64,000 nucleotides of DNA, taken from Neoscytalidium dimidiatum. Its lineage: Eukaryota; Ascomycota; Dothideomycetes; Botryosphaeriales; Botryosphaeriaceae. A program made the position numbers and the translations under genes. Position 1 is the stretch's first letter. Every line of letters begins with the position of its first letter. Where the stretch lies: assembly GCA_037367355.1 (NCBI GenBank), contig CM074696.1, positions 2,790,001 through 2,854,000 of the forward strand, given 5' to 3'. Positions 24,839 to 35,922 of the stretch are shown here, piece by piece. The notes beneath the pieces are model-generated. The model ran no database searches, was not told the DNA's origin, and worked only from the letters and a program-made list of their open reading frames with translations.

Positions 24839-25912
24839 AAGTCGTTTTTTTTTTTTTAAGGAGACACTATGCAACAAATGATATCCTTTGACAGGAACGA
24901 ATGGCTCTCGGGAAGCGAGCTTAAGTAATACTGCGTAAGAAAGTGGGCATGACCCTTGACCATGTCAGAAACCAAATATTGAGTAGCTAATCATACGGCT
25001 CTTTCTGCAATATTCGTCCACAGTAATTACCAACAAAAACCCTGATAGCAAGAGCTGATGAATCAAAGTTGGAGGCATCAGGTCATGCGACTGATGAGAA
25101 ACGGAATCCCATGCTTGGAAAGTCAAGATTCAGTCCATTAATCATTTAGTATGGTTCGTTTGCAGCCGTCCGAGCTTTGCAAGGCTGATTTTTATCGGCT
25201 TTTCACAGCCGAGGCTGGGTTCGCCTGCTGCAACCCCCAAAGTCTGCGTAGCTCTCAACCTTGCGACCGCAGGGTTTCGCCCGCATCCGAATGTAGCGTT
25301 ACCTGGATTAATTGACTGGATGACTGGGCGTTCTCTATAAGTGAGGTTACCTCGGTTGATCGTAATATTGGTAGGCGTACAAGGCATTCCACAGAGGTGT
25401 CATTGCGCAAGTGCGTAGTGAGGATGAATTCAATTGTGCTAGTAAGTCATTCAGCGATTCCCATCACCAGTCAAAATAAATACAGCTCTACCACTCTTTA
25501 GACGACGGAATTCCTGAATACGATTCAAAACTTGTCCGGCTTTAGTATTTGACCCAAATCTTTTCTTTGGCATATCACGAAACAAACGCCTCTTGTGTTT
25601 CCCTTTTGGAATCAGATTAGCGCACAAATTTGACCGGCGCCGCACAAAATACCGAACAGCAAGCTAACCATTAAAGCCAACCATTATTGGCTAGTGAGCT
25701 CATTCAGAAGGGTTCAATTTACGGGGACTCTCATCCTGACGCCAAACAAACCTCCAATCTTTCCATCACCGGAGTCAACCTCAAATTTTCCATACATTGC
25801 TAATATCCTATCGCATGCGAAATACGTACATACAGAAGTAAGGCGTTGATACAGTCATCATTGCAGACGTATGACAATCTCGGGACATGATCTTGGTTTA
25901 ATCGCCAAATCG
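24839..25912. other. Intergenic, no supported gene
   Basis: Begins with a T-run (24845-24857) just after the P450 stop. Minus-strand frames at 25142-25387 and 25451-25645 are short and start only at non-ATG codons. Nothing can be assigned. Confidence 0.45.
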
Positions 25913-26479
25913 ATGTCCGAAAACCAGCCTCCTTGGCAACAACGAGCAGCCGCTCCAGAAGACTCTGGATCAGTGACTGGAACGGCATAATTCCCTTTAG
26001 ACACTACTCGATTAATAAGACGCTACGTGTGCCCTTTTGTCAAGAAATTCCCATTGCATCCGCCTAAGCACCGACTGGCCCCCATCCCTTGCGAGCTAAA
26101 ATCCCCAAGGGCCGAAATTCAAGTTTTGAATCGAGTTCAGTCTTCAAACAGCGGCAGTACTTCATCTTTCCAATCCTTTAACACAGCTGGATCTTCGCGA
26201 GTATCTCAGTCTGAAGTCCCTGTCACAGTGCCTTCATTTGCTGGTTTCAGCTTTTTCGACGAGGCTGGTATTGTCGGTTTGTCTAATATTCAGGCAGATT
26301 TATCATACAATGGAGATCGTAAAGCTTGTCCATTAGAGCTCACAAACCGTCACCGGGTATCAAGTAATCAATTTGGCATTACGGGAGTCAGGGGGTCCGA
26401 AACGAGTTTCAGCAGCTGGGAAGATGATGATTACACTGATATTGACCAGGCTTTCCGGGACGATTGCTCTTTCCATTAA
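25913..26479 (+). pseudogene. Interrupted frame with a CPFxKKFP motif
   Basis: An ATG at 25913 opens a 25-codon acidic/polar start like that of the C2H2-like gene at 19.8 kb. It then meets TAA at 25988 in the same frame that continues open to 26479. After the stop comes the motif CPFVKKFP, matching the CPYLKRFP start of that family. The rest is Ser/Asn-rich with an acidic end and lacks the finger His pairs and the LFPD/PSP segment. Either a degenerate family member with a nonsense change, or a gene whose intron (TAG acceptor at 25998-26000, no good donor seen) removes the stop. The similarity is short, so confidence is low. Confidence 0.3.
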
Positions 26480-27291
26480 CGGCCTTCCGTTCACATTTTT
26501 ATTAGTGTTTAGCACACCGAGATTTTAGTTTAATTTAGTTTCGGCTTCCATAGTTATTTCACATAATTAGTTGTGAAAATCGTCAGTAATCTGAAGAAAA
26601 TTGTCAAAGGAGGGGAGGGGAGAAAGAGAGAGGGGGGGGAGGTGGTGCATTCTGCAGCTATCTCACTGTCGCTGCCAAACTCTGGGCCGGGCTCGGGCTG
26701 CCGTTAACTACCTGCTTATGAGCGAAATGGCACGTGAGCTCTCTACCATAGGACTTATTATGCTATGGTTAAAAGCACGGCTCATCCTATTCCTGCCTAA
26801 CTCTACCTGTTGAAGAATGATCATAGCTAGATAAAATGTTGCTTGAAGCGATTAGTCAGAGACAAAGTGGATACCAAAGTGGGCACAGGGGTGGTGCGGG
26901 GAATGCTACGTCGCTAGGCATCCACACACTTGTCAGAATCGCAGCTGTGAACTTCAGCCTCGTGAGGTTTCCTGAATATTTTTTAACACCTGTAAGCTCG
27001 GATGTTTGTGAATCCAGCCTTTTCCTCGCATTGCTTTCTGGCTGTTGCAAACAAGACCTCCGGTATGCGCCACTGATTCACGCACACCGTGTCCTTTTCG
27101 AGCTTTGTGGAAGGCCCTTCTTTGGGCCTTCTTCCAGTATTTCCAGAACTCGAGTGGCTACTCCATTAGATGATCCCCGTCGTGACCGCGACGTGTGCAT
27201 ACCGTACACATCGCGGTCACGACCGGGATCATCTGGAAAGGAGCCATGCTTCTCTTCTGTTGCAGAAGGAGTTGTTCGCGGTATACCCCAG
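26480..27291. other. Upstream region of the decayed C2H2-like gene
   Basis: Contains a G/A-rich purine tract at about 26606-26644 and the hairpin at 27168-27234 described separately. A plus-strand frame covers part of it but only its end (from 27292) resembles a known family. Confidence 0.45.
27168..27234. repeat. 31-bp imperfect inverted repeat (hairpin)
   Basis: Arm 27168-27198 and arm 27204-27234 are complementary at 28 of 31 positions around a 5-base loop. The three non-matching pairs include C/A and G/T combinations, as expected if C-to-T changes hit one arm. It ends about 58 bases upstream of the ATG of the decayed C2H2-like gene. It could be a transposon end pair, a MITE remnant or a transcribed hairpin; no target duplication is obvious. 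Confidence 0.8.
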
Positions 27292-28685
27292 ATGATCAGA
27301 CATTTGCCCCTTCCGAACGACCCGAAAGCGGAGCGGCCGCAGGATAGCAACCGAGAGAAGTGTGGAGATCGGGTACGCCGGGTTACCTGTCCACCCCATC
27401 AGCGAAACCCAACAACATTTACGAAGTACCAGACTTGTGTGTACCCAGGCTTTAATAGTGTCGCTAGACTCGAGTACGCACCAAATCTTGGACAGGCTGC
27501 AGTTGTGCTAATGGGCAGACAGAGAGCACCTTTACCGTAATCACAGGTCGCTGGCCAATCAATGTGCTCGCTGTAACGCGTCATGCAAGACCCATTTTCT
27601 CCTGATCCACCGTCAAAGAGCTGACAGCATTTATCAAAAGTCGGCACGGCAAAGGCTGGATGGTATTGATGAGAGGAAAGAGGTTGCGCTGCGGCGCATT
27701 AGGTCGCGAGGCAAGGAAGAAATTGACAAATGGGTAGAAATGTACAGGATAATTTTCCCCAACGACTCGGAGATCCCATCTCCATGTAAGTCTGACTTGG
27801 TCATACTTTGCGGGAATCAATCCAGGGCTGAAGACGCTTGACGCAGATGCCGGCGAGACCTCCGAGTCCGTTTCAAAGTGCCGAAATCTTTGCCGTTGCG
27901 ACCTGGCGTCGATGTTGAGTCGCAAGTTTGTCGAAGCCACACGTGAAGACGCCGATTTCTAGGACGAAAGATTGCGAAATAAGGTCTTGCAGCTTATTCG
28001 TGGTGCTTGGAGCAAGAGCTACCCTGGTCGGCGGAGCGTCCGTTCTCGACAGCCAAGGGCATTATCTTGAACTCACACCCAAATCGCTGAACATGTCTGA
28101 AGAAGCTTTCAATACGAGATTGGGGAACGCTGGTGGAGGTCACGAGGCGCTTGCTGAGAGCGCTGGGCTCAAAGGTCCAGATGCCATTTCAGTAGTGGCT
28201 GATAAGAGCACTGGCCTGGCCAGACCATCGTCTACGCCAACAGCAACGCTGCAAACGACGCCAACGCACCCCACCACGCGTACTGTAGCAGCTGAAGATT
28301 TTCGACTTTCTTTAACGTCAACGGAAATGGCGCCTCGTTCCCAAACGTACCCGTCGACGGCGATTTACTTCTGCAAGACAGCACGGAATCTTTCTTCCCG
28401 TGCAGAGAGATGTCATCGCACAGCGTCCCGCTGTTTTGTGAATCCGAGCAAACGTTTCGGCTTGACAACCGATTGGGCACTGGCGACGTTGGGCCTGGGC
28501 CTCCTATCGCGGCTGGCCCCTATAGCGCATGGATTTTCCGACACAGCAGCGTTGGATTGGCCCAGCACTACCGAGGGTATGTAGCGGCAGTGCCCGAGGT
28601 CCTGCTGGATCTACAGTGCTGCGGCTATTCCCCTGACTCTGGTATGCAGACGGGTGGCGTGTTGTTGAAGCTCGTTTCGGACTAG
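27292..28685 (+). pseudogene. Decayed C2H2-like gene, truncated relative of the 19.8-kb gene
   Basis: join(27292..27473,27547..27785,27847..27962) is in phase and would give 178 aa. It begins with a basic leader, then CPPHQRNP in place of CPYxKRxP, a Cys-x2-Cys unit without the first HxxxxH pair, a Trp plus MYRIIFPN segment and PSPY, the family order. It stops at TAG (27960-27962), exactly where the 379-aa relative continues: its PADYHD corresponds to DADF-stop-D here, and the frame goes on reading well (DERLRNKVLQLIRG). Further down, homologous-looking sequence changes frame (28068-28205) and carries TGA at 28293-28295 before an open C-terminal part to 28685. One or more nonsense changes plus a frameshift indicate a pseudogene, though the first 178 codons could still be expressed. 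Confidence 0.6.
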
Positions 28686-30267
28686 TTGAAATTGTAGCGC
28701 TTGATGGTATCGTTAGCCTGGCCCGCAGTGAAGAGCCGCCAGTAGGCATTGTAATGTCATATCGCTACCCTGCAGCCTGTGCTTCTCAACTCCCTCTTGA
28801 GGCAGGTAGTGTGACAAGGCATCATGTATGTAGAACATGGAAATTCCGTCACCACACCGGGCAATAGTTAGGCGGGACGCATCTTCACCTGTATTAATAG
28901 CCAAGCAGCGGCATCAACGTCTACACGGAAAACAACCACGAATTCCGCTGTGGCGACGTTGAGGCGGAAAGTAGAGACACACATTGGCGGTGATTGGTGT
29001 GCAGGGGAGCGCAACAGATTCCGTGAGCGGGTATTCTCCGCACTTGGCTCCCCGCAAGCGACCCCACAGGAACCCTTTCCCCAGATCGGCGGCGTGGCTC
29101 GGCGGCGAGACAAGGGCTGGGTCCCACTTGCAAGCCAGGCGCGATGCGGACAAATCCAGCGTTGACACGGCCAGGCCGTTGCGAGCGCCGCCGAACGTTA
29201 GCTGGCAGCTGGAAATACACTTGCAGTCGGCGCCAGGACCACGGTGGAGGGCATCGGCTCTATTGCTTCGCACAACTGCCGAGCTGGAGCGCTGATGGCA
29301 TCCTAGGGGCGACAAGTGCCGAAACAGGAGCACGAGTCGCACGCTACTACTGCAGTGGAAAAGCTTCCGCCACCGGCGCACAACAAGAGGAGGCCAAGCT
29401 CCAGATCATGCCTCCTCAAGCCGTCGCAGCCTAAAGCCCGCGTGCAGAGCTGCATGCCGTGTGCCGTTGCCGGCTACCACGTCCGAACGCCTCAACCTCC
29501 ATTCCCCTCTCCTCCAACCACACTGGCGCCCACAGTTGGTCAGGCCCGCCGCTGTGAACCTCCCGTGCCTTTCAATAACGCATTTTCCCGGCATCCAGGT
29601 CGCTAGGACCATCGTGGCTTGCTGCCGCTCTGTCGTCCAATCCGACCGACACGCACGCTTTCCCGCCTGTGCCCTGCCGCGGCGCGTGCTTCCATAATCG
29701 GGCCCCGTCGAGAATCGGGATCCCGGCCGCGGCCCATCTTAGCCCACGTACCAACCACGCGGGGCCCCGGGTTTCTCCATGCCTCTCTCCGCCAGAGATA
29801 TGTGGCTCCAGGTGCAGGGGTGCTCCGCTTAGCGGCACCACCCCAGGGCATGGCGTAACGGACTGCATATATTAACGTCGATAGCTCCCATCCAACGACA
29901 TTATTGTAACCCGCGGCCTTCTGTTGGCCCACTTGTTGCCTGTTGCTGGCATATCCCCCACAGCCTTCTTCCTTTTCTTCTTGAACCTCCGCTCTAAAAC
30001 ACACGCTTTGGCTTACTGCAATCGCGGTCTGAGCTTAAGTTTCCGCGCCCCACACAAACAGGTCAAAGTGGGCATCATCGCGGGGGAACTAGGGATACAC
30101 CCCGGTTCAATCTGGATATTAGGTCCAAAATTATACCGCCTGGCGACCTTGAAAACCCTTAAAGGAAGTCGAAGCTCGCGCAGGCCTGCATCCTTCACTC
30201 CCCTTCCAACCTACGAGCGGAATCCTTTCTGAAGCCTTCCCGGCTGAGGGAACTTTGCTTGCCCATC
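28686..30267. other. GC-rich intergenic stretch, no supported gene
   Basis: Many overlapping open frames on both strands (28.9-29.9 kb) with Arg/Pro/Ala-rich products and no motifs; these look like by-products of GC content. The last few hundred bases should be the promoter of the MFS gene. Confidence 0.45.
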
Positions 30268-32276
30268 ATGGAAATGAACTACACAGACAGGGTGCGTTCG
30301 AATTTTTGATGCAATGTTCGTTGTAGCTAACGGCGTCGTAGGAGCTCCACCAGATCGAGGAGGAGCTCCACATCGAGATTCTCCCCGGCACCGAGATCAT
30401 GCGCGACGTCGGATCGCACCATTTCGTCAAGTCTGGAGATACCAATCACCGTGTATTGGTGCCGCAGCCGACGGACGACAAGCACGATCCGCTCAATTGG
30501 ACTCTTTGGTGGAAGACGTCCGCCATCACCGTCACGACGTACATCACGTTCGTGCAAGGATTCGGCCCGCTTGCCCTAGCACCGCAGTTTGAGTACTATA
30601 TGAAAGACTTTAACTGTTCCCTGGCCGATGCTATTCAATTCACCGGTATCTGTATCTTGGTTCTGGGCTTTAGTAACTTCATCTGGTATGACTTTCCGTC
30701 GAGTCTCCGTTTTATTTTATTTATTTTTTTAAAAAAAAACTCCCGACGATACATGCATGCTAACACAACTGCACTCACAGGGTCCCTATCAGCACGTCCT
30801 TCGGTCGCCGCCCCGTCCTCTTCTTCTCGACTCTCATCTGCTTCGCGTCCTCCATCTGGCGCGCCAAGGCCAAGACGTACGGCAGCTTCATGGGCGCCTG
30901 TGTCGTCAACGGCATCGGCGCCGGTCCAGCCGAAACGATGCAACCCGCCATCATCGCCGACATCTTCTTCCTCCACGACCGCGGAAAGTGGAACACGTTA
31001 TACTGGGTAGCCTACATGGGCTCGCTGATGTGAGCTGACCTTGCCCCCCCAAATCTCCAACCCACCGCCGCAACGTCATTGAAGCTGACGCCCCTCTGTC
31101 TCACAACAGGGTCGGACCCATCATCTCGGGCTCGATGGCCCTGCACGTCGGCTGGCGCAGCTTCTGGTGGCTCAACGCCGGGCTGCTCGGCCTGGGCTGC
31201 CTGCTCGTCGCCTTCCTGTACCCAGAGTCCAAGTTCCCGCGGCCGCACGGCGACGCGCTGCCCCCGCACAAATCCACCTCCCCGGGCACGTCCACGCCCG
31301 ACAACGAGAAGTCCGGCGCCGAGGCCATCGAGGCCGTCGCGCCCGACAGCATCGCCCAAGTGCCGACCCAGAAGTCCAGCAGCGATGCCGTCGCCGCCGA
31401 CGCCGATCTCGAAGCGACGCCGACGGCGCAGCGCGACCCGTGGCTGGGGCGCGGCACGCCGAGCAAGAAGCAGTGGGGCGCGTACCAGGCCAACGCCAAC
31501 CCGTGGAAGAGCATCTTCCTGGACCTGTGGATCCCGTGGAAGCTGTTCGCGTTCCCCATCGTCGAGTTCGCGTCCTTCGTCGTCTCGTGGTCGTGCTCCT
31601 CCTTCCTGACCATCAACCTCACCCAGGCCCAGAACTTCGCCGCGCCCCCGTACCTCTTCTCGTCCGAGGTCATCGGCTTCATGAACTTCGCCATCCTGGT
31701 CGGCGCCTTCATCGGCCTGGCCACCGCCGGCCCGCTGAGCGACTGGGTCGCCGCCAAGCTGACGGCGCGGAACAACGGCATTCGCGAGCCGGAGATGCGC
31801 CTGCCGGCCATGATTCCGTACGTCTTGATCATGATCTTGGGGAACGTGTGCGTCGCGGTTGGGTACGATGAGAAGTGGCATTGGGCGCCGATCGTCGTGG
31901 TCGGGTATGCGTGCGCGGGTATCCAGGTTGCGGCGCTGCCGGCCATCGCGTCGACGTATGCGGTCGACTCGTACAAGCCGGTTGCCGGAAGCCTGTTCGT
32001 GAGCATTACGGTGAACAAGAACTTGTGGGGATATGGATTCAGCAAGTTCATCACGCCGTGGAGTGAGGAGGTTGGGTATGTTGCTTCCCACCCATTTTTC
32101 TCTTGTTGATGACTTGGCACCAGAGCCTTGCTGACGTTGCTGGCAGATTTATTCCTCCAATTATGACGAATATGGCCCTTATCACATTCTTCTCCGCTTG
32201 CGGGATTATCTTCTACTTCTACGGGAAGACAATGCGTAGGTGGACCAAGAACAGCAACGTGCACAAGATGGAGTAG
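30268..32276 (+). CDS. MFS transporter, HOL1-like drug:H+ antiporter type, 570 aa
   Basis: join(30268..30291,30342..30685,30781..31029,31110..32075,32147..32276). A twelve-helix major facilitator of the plasma membrane. The N-terminus has the DKHDPLNW motif typical of DHA1 transporters before TM1, then the A-motif-like loop SFGRRPVL between TM2 and TM3. The central cytosolic loop (between TM6 and TM7) is long, polar and Ser/Pro/Ala-rich. Late helices include GFIPP at the start of the last exon. The C-terminus is short and basic. HOL1-like members export or import small cations, polyamines or toxins; the substrate here cannot be told. All four introns restore phase; intron 2 holds a T/A homopolymer run. 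It is the same subfamily as the transporter at the right end of the window. No enzyme genes sit beside it. Confidence 0.9.
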
Positions 32277-34075
32277 GACTTGGAGAGGGGTTGGAAGGGT
32301 AACGAGTTGACGAGCCTACGAATGTAGTACTATGTAAAGGAATATCCGTTGTCGTTTCTGGCAACTCTGTCTGAGGCATTGAATTACGTGCGAATGTGTA
32401 CCGAAAGGAATGATCTATAAACACCTTGTTGGCACATGGGCGAACTTTGGCTGCTCTATGCTTATAGTCAGCTTTAGAACTGCGTGACACATTACTTGCC
32501 AGTCTGCTCTTGTTGCCCAACTATACACCTGGAAGACTCACACTCTCCATGTCCAGTACGCACGTATTGTTTTATTCTGGCAGCAGATACTTGAGGTCGT
32601 GTTCTGTACCAACAGATTGCGCTGCCCGATGGAGGATATAGAGGAGAAAGTGACGGGAGCAGGAAGGATGGTGCGACGGACTCCGCACATGCGTTTCATG
32701 GCCGCTCTCAGACACAGAGTCTGACCAAGCTGGGTCTGCAAAGGTGACAAAGCGCTGTGGCTATCGTATGGCATACCAGCGAGCTTGCAAACTTCATTGG
32801 ATTCAGGAACGAATCAGTGGATACAGCAAAATGCTCTTAGCAGCGTTGAAAGGGTGAGAAAATGCCTCTACCAAAACGTTTAGGTGCATAAAGTAGCCAT
32901 CTGGATATAACACCGTGCATCTGAATGCAAGCACATGCCCATTCAGATAATCAATTTAGTAGCACTCATTCCTTCTGCGCCTCTGCTGTAGTAATATTGA
33001 CATGGTCGTGAACGGAGGGTCACGGCTGTCAATATCTGTGACGCGAAGGACGTGAGCTGGTAGCAAGCGGTGATTCGGATCATCCAAAGGGCCTAAAGAC
33101 AGTGACTCTGGAGAGCAGGCAGACAATAAAGAAGAGCGGGAGTGGTGCCTTACATCTTGGCGCAGACGGAATGGGAGAGCTGTTCTGGTCAGCACGTACC
33201 GTACTGCCACAGAGATAACGGACCAGGCCGTAACTGCTACTCTTTCCATATCACTGTCTCTCACAAAGCCTGTTGATTTCTTTCCCGGCAGTGTAGACAG
33301 GAGACAGACCCAGTGATTTTGCGGCTGAGGTGCCAGAGCACGCCGATCCACTCGCTCCTGCCGTCGCAGTCGCAGTCTCCCCGACTTCTCTGTGCTCCCT
33401 CAACAGTAGTCGCTGGCCACCACTAATTGTCTGCCACATCAGTACTGCAACTCGGGAACATTGGCCTCTGTCAGTTCTGCGGAAAAAGTCAGGGTGCCAA
33501 AGGTGGAGATGGCGAGGTGAAATCGGAGGTCTCATGAGCGATCTACTGCATGACAGCCGCTGGAGGACCGACCAGTGAAACACAGAGAAAGGGAAGAAGC
33601 ACGAGTTGTTCGAAGAAAGCCTCATGGCTTCTCTTCGCGCCTCTGACTTCGAGGATTGAGTGCTTTGCGGAAAGCTGCGCCGGATGGTAGTAAACAATGG
33701 AAGTGCAGCGCGACCAGGACAATGCTGACCGGCCGATTGTGAGCAATTGCTGCGCGTGAAGCACCTTCTGCGCGAGCACAATATCCTCGCCAAAGGTCCC
33801 AGATGGCCACAGTTCAAAAGAAGGAAAGAGCGGCCGGTGTTGTTCAGAAGGGTGGCCGCCTACCTTCCTTCCGCGCGCTGGCTCCCTGCCGCACAATAAA
33901 AACCAGCCTGCCAGATCCTTCTCTCCACAATCTCTTCCTCCCTCTCTACCTCCTCAACATCTTCGTTACTCTCACACTAGACTGGAAGAGCAACTCCTCT
34001 GGCAGCACCTCGGGCTTGCAGAACGCCGACGAGCTCCATTTGTTCCTTTCTCACATCCAGATCAGCATTAGCGAA
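32277..34075. other. Intergenic, no supported gene
   Basis: Minus-strand frames (32956-33351, 33251-33817) are Arg/Ser-rich without domains and start at non-ATG codons or overlap one another. The sequence from about 33890 (ATAAAA followed by a long C/T tract) looks like the promoter and leader of the next gene. Confidence 0.5.
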
Positions 34076-35333
34076 ATGGCCTTCCAGGATTGGCACAATA
34101 TGCTGCCTGCGGACAGCCAGAACAACAACGTCCAGAGCGAAGACGACCGTCGCCGCCGCGAGGGCGAACAGTGCAACCATGCTGCTGCCGTCGCCGCGCG
34201 TGAGCGCAACCTCGCCGAGTCGCTCCACCATCCGCTGGCTCTCCCGACGATGCTGGCTCCCCGCACTCCTGTTGCACGCCAGCGTGACCAGCTCCGCATG
34301 TACAACGCGGCTATCGCACCCTCTGCTCACTCTGACGTCCGCGTTGAGCCGCTGGAGAACGGCCCGCTCCAGATCCGTGTGCCTGCGCCGCCCGGTCCGT
34401 CTGAGAGGTACTTCGTGTACGCCGAGGAGCGGGATGAGTACCTGCGTCGCTGCCCGATCAACGCTGACTTCACCAACGTGAGTGGACAGCTTTACCTGCT
34501 CTGTTCGTCGAAGTATGTGTGGGCTGACGCTGGTGATGTAGATTGTGTTCATGCCTTTGAACAGTGACGGCACTATTCCTGTCGGTGCCAACCCTGGAGG
34601 CAATGCTGGAGACATCACCACATACGATGGTGGCAACGACAACTCCAGCGAAACCCCCGGTGACGGCTACATCACTCCGACCTCGCCTCCGCGCATGCCT
34701 ACCGCCGTCACTGCTGACCCGTCGGCCCAGCATGGCTCCGTCAACAACACCGAGATCCCAGCTCCCCAGCTTCTGACTGAGGCTGAGATTGAGCATATGC
34801 AGGGTCTGTTCATTGACCGCTGCCGCATCGAACGCGATGATGAGCCCAGCTCGTCCTCCGCCAACATCAACGGCGATGGCAGTTCGTCCAGCGGCACCGG
34901 CAGCTCTTCCAACGGCCTAGGTGACTCTTCCAACGGTACTGGCGACTCCTCCAACGGTACCGGTGGCTCTTGCAACGACGGTACTGGCGGCTCCTCAGCC
35001 AACGGTATTTGCAGCTCTTGCAATGCGCCGGTCCACCCCACCGCCCACACTCACAACATCACTGCCTACCAGGTTCGCGTTGGTATCCTTCCTCACATTG
35101 ACCCCGAGGATGATAGTGATCCTCGTCACTACGCTGCATGCGAGGTCTGCCGCGGCATCCGCCGCCGTGCGATCCCCGGCGATCATCCCTTTTGGGAGCT
35201 TGTCCGCCAGCAGCAGCAGCAGCAACAAGATCAGCAGGAAGATGAACAGTACGACCCAGTACGTCACGGTGTCCCCAGGGCTAGCCGTGGCAGTTCCATG
35301 CTCGCGATTGATGGTATGGTTGACGACGATTAG
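34076..35333 (+). CDS. Low-complexity hypothetical protein with Ser/Gly/Asn heptad repeats, 397 aa
   Basis: join(34076..34477,34542..35333), one 64-bp phase-0 intron. The first half is polar and charged with a segment rich in Arg/Glu and a conserved-looking stretch around YFVYAEERDEYLRRCP (about residues 117-132). The second half holds Pro/Thr-rich sequence, then imperfect seven-residue repeats of SSNGTGD type (about 251-295), a Cys-x2-Cys followed by H-x4-H-x-H (CSSC..VHPTAHTH), a CEVC pair and a poly-Gln run of seven. The Cys/His cluster after the repeats could bind metal. There is no signal peptide or membrane segment. The family is unrecognised. The C/T-rich leader, normal intron and high-frequency codons suggest a well-expressed gene. 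Confidence 0.65.
34892..35026 (+). repeat. In-frame 21-bp degenerate tandem repeat
   Basis: About five to six copies of a seven-codon unit (Ser-Ser-Asn-Gly-Thr-Gly-Asp and variants) inside the 397-aa gene. Copies differ at third positions and at a few residues, with Cys replacing Ser in the last units. Such repeats often vary in copy number between strains. Confidence 0.8.
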
Positions 35334-35922
35334 GCGTCGATGGACGCTCTGACATTCTGGCTGATTATGGGGACGACATGGACGCGGTGGATGTGAACGG
35401 TGGAAAAACGGAATATTCATTTGCTACGCGCACAACTGCGAGAACGAAACGACAGATGGGCAAATTGCATCGTGGAGCAGGATTACGGATGGACATGGAG
35501 ACATAAAAAATGGGGCTGATGATGGGCTTTCTTTTCTTTTTACGGCGGTTGCTTTCTTGCTTTTGCACTGAATAAATGAGGGCGATAATGTGGTGATTTG
35601 CTAAAACGGAGGGGATGGACGACGGAACACGGCTGAGCACTGCATAATAGATGCGAGTTTTTTTAGATGAACAAACTGGATGGACACTCTCTAGACAATG
35701 GTTACTGATGCTGGTGAGGGAAGAGAGAGAGTGAGGCCAGGTGAATTGAAGTGAAGTGAACTGAGGTGCAGAGAAATGCCCGACGCGACGCCCGCGCACG
35801 GACCAACGACAGCGATTTTCGCTTGCAAGGGCCTGCATGGCGCGCATTAGAAGTATTTTCACGCCTCACTTCGCCCGTTGTCCATCCCCTTCCCTTCCCG
35901 ATACAACAGAAACTTCTCCAAG
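35334..35922. other. Short intergenic region before PRMT3
   Basis: Holds the 3' end of the low-complexity gene and the PRMT3 promoter. A GAAGTGAA/GAGGTG-type purine-rich run occurs at about 35735-35770. No further gene is seen. Confidence 0.5.

Noticed and set aside
30635..32264. Very long minus-strand and alternate-frame ORFs across the MFS gene
   Set aside because: They are by-products of GC-rich codons in the real transporter gene, whose five exons and motifs are clear.
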